Shown here: one piece after another, positions 13,704 to 17,330 of the stretch | Position numbering within the stretch: the stretch's first letter is position 1 | Layout: the number at the start of each line of letters is the position of its first letter | DNA from: JAXHUH01 sp034211175 | GTDB taxonomy: Bacteria > Actinomycetota > Acidimicrobiia > Acidimicrobiales > CAIXPF01 | DNA length: 17,330 bases | Assembly: GCA_034211175.1 (NCBI GenBank) | Contig: JAXHUH010000049.1 | Span: 1-17,330, forward strand | Reading direction: 5' to 3' | The notes under the pieces: model-generated | Database searches by the model: none | What the model was told of the DNA's origin: nothing | What the model saw: only the letters and a program-made list of their open reading frames with translations | Made by a program: the position numbers and the translations under genes

Positions 13704-15524
13704 ATGGCGACGCGGAACGACGTGCTGGCGATGCTGAGCGAGCTGGCTTCGTTGACCACGTTGGCGGAGCAGAGCAACCAGTCGTTCAAGGTCCGGGCCT
13801 ACGAGAAGGCCCGCCACGCGCTCGAGGCCGAGACCTGCGACATCACCGCACTGCCGCTGAAGGACCTGCTGAAGATCGATGGGGTCGGCAAGGCCACGGC
13901 CGAGAAGGTGCGGGAGCTGATCGACAACGGCTCGGTCGCCAAGCTCGAGAAGTTGCGGGAGGAGTTCCCGCCGTCGGTCGTCGAGCTGAGCCGCATCCCC
14001 GGCATGGGGCCGAAGACGGTGCAGCTCGTCCGCACCCACCTCGGGGTCGAGGACCTCGACGGGCTCCGGGAGGCGATCGCCGCCCAGAAGCTGCGGACGC
14101 TGCCGGGCCTCGGCGCCACCAGCGAGCAGAAGATCGCCAAGGCCATCGAGCGGCTCGGGCTCACCGGCAAGGACCGCCGCACCCCGATCGCCGACGCCCA
14201 TCCGGTCGCCTCCCGCCTCGTCGACGACCTGAAGGCGGTCGACTCGGTGGTGGACGTGCAGTTCTGCGGCAGCCTGCGGCGCATGGCCGAAACGATCGGC
14301 GACGTCGACATCGTCGTCGCCGCCACCGACGCGGCCACCGTCATGGAGGCGGTGCGCAACCACGGCGACTGCTACGAGATCGTCGTCACCGGCGACTCGA
14401 AGACGTCGTTCCTGACCGCCTCGGGCCTCCAGGTCGACGTGCGGGTCGTCGAGCCCGACCAGCTCGGAGCGGCGACCCTCTACTTCACCGGTTCGAAGGC
14501 CCACAACGTCGAGCTGCGCCAGCGGGCGCTGCGCCGCAACATGACGCTCAACGAGTACGGCCTGTTCGAGCTGATCGTGCCCGACGAGCCGGATGCCGAC
14601 GCAGTTGCCGAGAACGGCGACGATGCCGATGGCGAGGCCGCGAAGCCTCAGCGCCAGGTCGGAGACCTGATCGTGTCCCGCACCGAGGAGGAGATCTACG
14701 AGGCCCTCGGGCTCGCGTACATCGCGGCGCCGCTGCGGGAGGGTGCGGGCGAGGTCGGTGCCGCCGACCGGGGTGAGCTGCCGGAGCTGATCGAGCGCCG
14801 CCACATCCGGGGCGACCTGCACTACCACACCGACCGCTCGGGCGACGGCCGCTCACCGCTCGCCGCCATGGTGAAGGTCGCCGCCGACCTCGGCTACGAG
14901 TACCTGGCCATCACCGACCACGGCGAGGACCTGGTCATCAACGGGTCGAACCGCCAGCAGATGCTGGCCCACCGCGACGCGATCCGCCGCCTGCAGGCCG
15001 ACTACCCGGACATGACCATCCTCTGGGGCTGCGAGCTCAACATCGGGGCGAGCGGCGGGCTCGACTACGACGACGAGTTCCGGGCGAGCTTCGACTACAC
15101 GGTCGCCTCCGTCCACTCCCACTTCGACCAGGCGCAGGCCAAGCAGACCGACCGGCTGCTCGCCGCCATCGCCGATCCGACGGTCAACTCGATCGGCCAT
15201 CTCACCGGCCGCTACATCGGGCGCCGGCCGGGTATCGAGATCGACGTCGACGCCGTGCTCGACGCACTGGTGGAGCACGACACCGCGCTGGAGATCAACG
15301 GCGCGCTCGACCGCCTCGACGCCGCGTCACCGGTGGTGCGCAAGGCCGTGGAGCGCGAGGTGAAGCTGGTCATCAACACCGACAGCCACCACACCTCCGA
15401 GCTGGGGCGCATGGAGTACGGCGTGCTCACCGCCCAGCGGGGGTGGGCGCCCCGGTCCCTGGTGGTGAACAGCTGGGACCGGGCCACCTTCCTTCGCTGG
15501 ATCGGCTACGAGCCCGACGCCTGA
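13704..15524 (+). CDS. polX: PolX-type DNA polymerase/PHP phosphoesterase
   Basis: A 606-residue DNA-repair protein with both halves complete. Residues 1-150 form the helix-hairpin-helix region, with hairpins at 59-69 (DGVGKATAEKV), 99-109 (PGMGPKTVQLV) and 134-144 (PGLGATSEQKI). The family X palm has G189-S190-LRR, D200-V-D202 and D245 in LQVDVRVV, so all three catalytic aspartates are present. An acidic linker (294-318) sits within the C-terminal part of the polymerase half. The PHP domain (about 368-606) keeps its metal ligands: D371-L-H373-Y-H375, D405-H406, E444, H471-S-H473, H499 and D560-S-H562, so 3'-5' exonuclease or AP-endonuclease activity is expected, as in bacterial PolX. Base-excision or gap-repair function is inferred from the family. 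The 3' end overlaps the convergent PhoU-fusion gene by 19 bp. Confidence 0.95.
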   Translation: MATRNDVLAMLSELASLTTLAEQSNQSFKVRAYEKARHALEAETCDITALPLKDLLKIDGVGKATAEKVRELIDNGSVAKLEKLREEFPPSVVELSRIPGMGPKTVQLVRTHLGVEDLDGLREAIAAQKLRTLPGLGATSEQKIAKAIERLGLTGKDRRTPIADAHPVASRLVDDLKAVDSVVDVQFCGSLRRMAETIGDVDIVVAATDAATVMEAVRNHGDCYEIVVTGDSKTSFLTASGLQVDVRVVEPDQLGAATLYFTGSKAHNVELRQRALRRNMTLNEYGLFELIVPDEPDADAVAENGDDADGEAAKPQRQVGDLIVSRTEEEIYEALGLAYIAAPLREGAGEVGAADRGELPELIERRHIRGDLHYHTDRSGDGRSPLAAMVKVAADLGYEYLAITDHGEDLVINGSNRQQMLAHRDAIRRLQADYPDMTILWGCELNIGASGGLDYDDEFRASFDYTVASVHSHFDQAQAKQTDRLLAAIADPTVNSIGHLTGRYIGRRPGIEIDVDAVLDALVEHDTALEINGALDRLDAASPVVRKAVEREVKLVINTDSHHTSELGRMEYGVLTAQRGWAPRSLVVNSWDRATFLRWIGYEPDA

Positions 15525-16810
15525 GCGTCGCCGTCGGCCTCCGGAGCGGGCAGGTCACGTTCGCCGGTCGCCCGGTACCACGCCTGTTCGGCGATCCCGA
15601 CCGCGTGCTCGCCGATGCGCTGCAGCTCCCGCGCCACCCGGGCGGCCACGAGTAGCGGGCGGGACGAGTCGTCGGCGCGGGCGCCGACGAGCGCGTCGAA
15701 CACGGTTGCGTACTGCTCCTCGAGATCGCGGCCGAGGGCGGCGACGGCCGGCGCACGGTCGTGGCCCACGCCCACGGCCGCCTCGACGGCCCGGCGGGTC
15801 ATCGCCGTGACCGTCGCGGCCATCCGATCGAGCCCGGCCACCACGGCGGGATCGTCGGTGATCGCGTCGTCGGTGAGCAGCCGGCGGATGCGCCCGACGC
15901 TGTCGCCGAGGCTGGCCAGGTGCTCGCTCGTCCGGTTGAGCACGATGATCCGCCGCAGGTCGTCGGCGACCGGCTGCTGGCGGGTGATCAGCTCGACCGA
16001 TGCGGCCTCGACGTCACGGTGCGCGGCCCGGGTCACGTCGTCGACTCCGGGGCGTCCGGCGGCGCCGGTCGGCGCGGCGAGCACGTTGGTCACGGCGTCG
16101 AGCACGGCGGCGGCGCCCGTCTCGACCCGGGCGCCGAGTGCGTCGAGCTCGCGATCGAAGCGCCGGCGCGGGTTCGGGGGCACGACCTCGGCGACGAGCT
16201 GTCGCACCCGGTCGGCGAGGTCGTCGAGCCAGGCGCGGTAGCCGGCGAGCCCCTCCGCGTGGTTCGGGGCGGTACGCCAGGCGTAGAAGCGGGTGTCGTC
16301 GACGATGGGCACGTCGTCGTGGGCGTCGAGGGTGACGACCACGTCGGCCGCCTGCTCGATCTCCTCGGTGAGCAGCACCGGCGGGCGGTCGTCGAGGTCG
16401 ATGCCGCGCTCGTGCAGCGCGGCGACGGCGTCGGCGAGCAGGTGGGGTTCGGGCATCTCGCCCGCGGCCTGGGCATGGGCCCGGTCGCCGGCCCCGGCGG
16501 TGAACAGCGCGGCGGCGACCTGGGCGCTGGCGTCGTTGCGCTCGCACACGAACAGCACCTCGGGAGGGTGGTTCTCGATGCGGCCGGCGAGCTTGGTGAG
16601 CGCGCGCAGGCGCTGGCGGGCGAAACGCTCGACGAAGGCGGGCACGTGGGTGACGATGCGCGACTCGGCGGCGAGGCGCTCGTAGGAGTCGTTGACGTAG
16701 TGCTCGAGGGTGTCCCGGGTGAAGTGGTCGCCGTACTGCGACTCCAGGCGGCCGGCGATGCCCTTGAGCAGCGGCGAGTGGTTCGGGCGTTCGGCGGTCT
16801 CGGTGAGCAC
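15506..16810 (-). CDS. Fusion: three-helix dimerization domain + degenerate ArsC/LMW-phosphatase-like domain + PhoU-like domain
   Basis: A 434-residue cytoplasmic protein in three parts. Residues about 20-78 resemble the three-helix bundle dimerization domain found before actinobacterial arsenate reductases (TRDTLEHYVNDSYERLAAES, FVERFARQRLRAL). Residues about 84-205 follow the ArsC/low-molecular-weight phosphatase fold (PEVLFVC89ERNDASAQVAAALF, later ADVVVTLDAHDDVPIVDDTRFYAW). The P-loop should read C-x5-R-S but has Ser95 in place of Arg, and the two resolving cysteines of ArsC are absent (only one Cys in the protein). Residues about 255-415 are PhoU-like (LNRTSEHLASLGDSVGRIRRLL, ELQRIGEHAVGIAEQA). 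A phosphate- or arsenate-sensing regulatory role is inferred; catalysis is unlikely. GTG16810 has GGAGG 7 nt upstream and a structured leader. Confidence 0.82.
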   Translation of the reverse strand: MLTETAERPNHSPLLKGIAGRLESQYGDHFTRDTLEHYVNDSYERLAAESRIVTHVPAFVERFARQRLRALTKLAGRIENHPPEVLFVCERNDASAQVAAALFTAGAGDRAHAQAAGEMPEPHLLADAVAALHERGIDLDDRPPVLLTEEIEQAADVVVTLDAHDDVPIVDDTRFYAWRTAPNHAEGLAGYRAWLDDLADRVRQLVAEVVPPNPRRRFDRELDALGARVETGAAAVLDAVTNVLAAPTGAAGRPGVDDVTRAAHRDVEAASVELITRQQPVADDLRRIIVLNRTSEHLASLGDSVGRIRRLLTDDAITDDPAVVAGLDRMAATVTAMTRRAVEAAVGVGHDRAPAVAALGRDLEEQYATVFDALVGARADDSSRPLLVAARVARELQRIGEHAVGIAEQAWYRATGERDLPAPEADGDAQASGS

Positions 16811-16824
16811 GGCCCAACCTCCGG

Positions 16825-16870
16825 TCGGGGGCGTAGATCGGTGCGCACGGGCGTTCCCGTACGCCCCCGA
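16825..16870 (-). promoter_or_regulatory. Structured 5' leader of the PhoU-fusion gene
   Basis: A perfect 11-bp inverted repeat (TCGGGGGCGTA at 16825-16835 with TACGCCCCCGA at 16860-16870) encloses a smaller hairpin (ACGGG-CGTT-CCCGT at 16847-16860, sharing its last base with the outer arm) and the palindrome GTGCGCAC. On the transcript the structure ends 2 nt before the ribosome-binding site (16818-16822). It may be an operator or a translation-controlling RNA element; I do not recognise a known riboswitch. Confidence 0.5.
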
Positions 16871-16983
16871 TCCTCCGCCTCCCGGCCGGCGACGACCAGG
16901 GAACCGGGACCGGGCCGGAGGTCCCTTCCCGGTCGATGCGGGGTGGGCTCACACGACCGGGCCGAGGGCGGCCGCTCCCGTGG

Positions 16984-17330
16984 TCAGGCGCCCTGCACGG
17001 TGATCTCGGTGACCAACGGGGGCTGTTCGACCTGGCCGACACGGACCACCAGCTCGGCGCCGTCGGCCGTGAACGTGCAGTAGGCGCTGCCGGCCGCACC
17101 CTCGCACGTGTCGAGCTGCCAGGGCGCGGCGGCGGCCCCGCCGAGCGCCTCGGCCTGGCCGGATGCCTCGGGTGTGGACAGGGCGGCGACGGCGTCGGAC
17201 GAGCCCTGCTGGAGGGCGATCGACAGTTCGGTGGCGACGTCGGTGGCGTCGAGCGTGTCGACCCCGAACTCCGAGACCAGGCGTCGCTGTTCGGCGTTGC
17301 GCACCCGGACGACGGCCCGCTCGCCCGGTC
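16984..17330 (-). CDS. 3' part of a gene of unknown function (cut by the window edge)
   Basis: The last 115 codons or so of a protein whose start lies beyond the right edge; the frame is open to base 17330 and reads PGERAVVRVRNAEQRRLVSEFGVDTLDATDVATELSIALQQG. The visible C-terminus is Ala/Gly-rich with a cysteine pair in LDTCEGAAGSAYCTFTADGAELVVRVG, resembling a small extracytoplasmic strand-rich domain with a disulfide. I do not recognise the family. An internal GTG at 17304 could be mistaken for the start, but good coding sequence continues upstream of it. It is followed by a 173-bp gene-free gap before the PhoU-fusion gene on the same strand. Confidence 0.65.
   Translation of the reverse strand, partial: PGERAVVRVRNAEQRRLVSEFGVDTLDATDVATELSIALQQGSSDAVAALSTPEASGQAEALGGAAAAPWQLDTCEGAAGSAYCTFTADGAELVVRVGQVEQPPLVTEITVQGA

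Noticed and set aside
13593..14828. Upstream extension of the small lipoprotein frame into PolX
   Set aside because: Antisense of PolX with compositionally biased translation; the lipoprotein signal peptide starts at 13592.
15761..17083. 440-codon plus-strand frame opposite the PhoU fusion
   Set aside because: Gly/Val/Arg-rich shadow; the minus-strand frame has recognisable domains and a good ribosome-binding site.

Overview
The window is very GC-rich bacterial DNA (by eye around 70% G+C, with a strong G/C preference at third codon positions). It uses GTG and ATG starts, some apparently leaderless promoters of the TANNNT type, and many lipobox lipoproteins. It also has an F420-type luciferase-like oxidoreductase, a three-helix/ArsC-like protein of actinobacterial type and a selenoprotein. 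This fits a high-GC Actinomycetota, and an Acidimicrobiia-like lineage is my best guess. That placement is inference; there is no rRNA or marker gene here. I saw no tRNA, rRNA, CRISPR array, transposase or prophage genes.

Layout. (i) 1-3337: a possible tail of an upstream membrane protein, then two tandem paralogous lipoproteins (lipocalin-like N-terminus plus Asp-box repeats). They came from a duplication of about 1.6 kb that also copied upstream DNA. (ii) 3327-4926: an M23 peptidase lipoprotein, convergent with the second paralogue and divergent from a PadR regulator. (iii) 4927-7469, minus strand: a secreted esterase, an aldo/keto reductase and a cyclophilin-like protein, possibly one transcription unit. 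(iv) 7613-10190, plus strand: a ParB-box-like protein, then a UGSC-type selenoprotein. (v) 10303-13592, minus strand: an F420-type oxidoreductase, a 56-bp tandem repeat, an AGPS-like FAD oxidase and a small lipoprotein. (vi) 13704-15524: a complete PolX polymerase/PHP protein. (vii) 15506-17330, minus strand: a three-helix/ArsC-like/PhoU fusion preceded by a structured leader, and the 3' end of an unknown gene.

The outstanding item is 8428-10190. Read through an in-frame TGA at 8743, the sequence gives a Cys-Sec-Gly-Ser-Cys motif. A hairpin begins 11 nt after the TGA, where a bacterial SECIS should lie. The same protein continues into a long second domain but is broken by an apparent one-base deletion near 9502. 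Simple gene calling would report three unrelated fragments. The second most unusual item is the PhoU fusion: its phosphatase-like P-loop keeps the cysteine but lacks the catalytic arginine, and both redox cysteines are missing.

The genes do not form one obvious pathway. The clearest functional groupings are the esterase/reductase/cyclophilin-like cluster and the oxidoreductase pair at 10303-13069, whose promoters share a 15-bp element.
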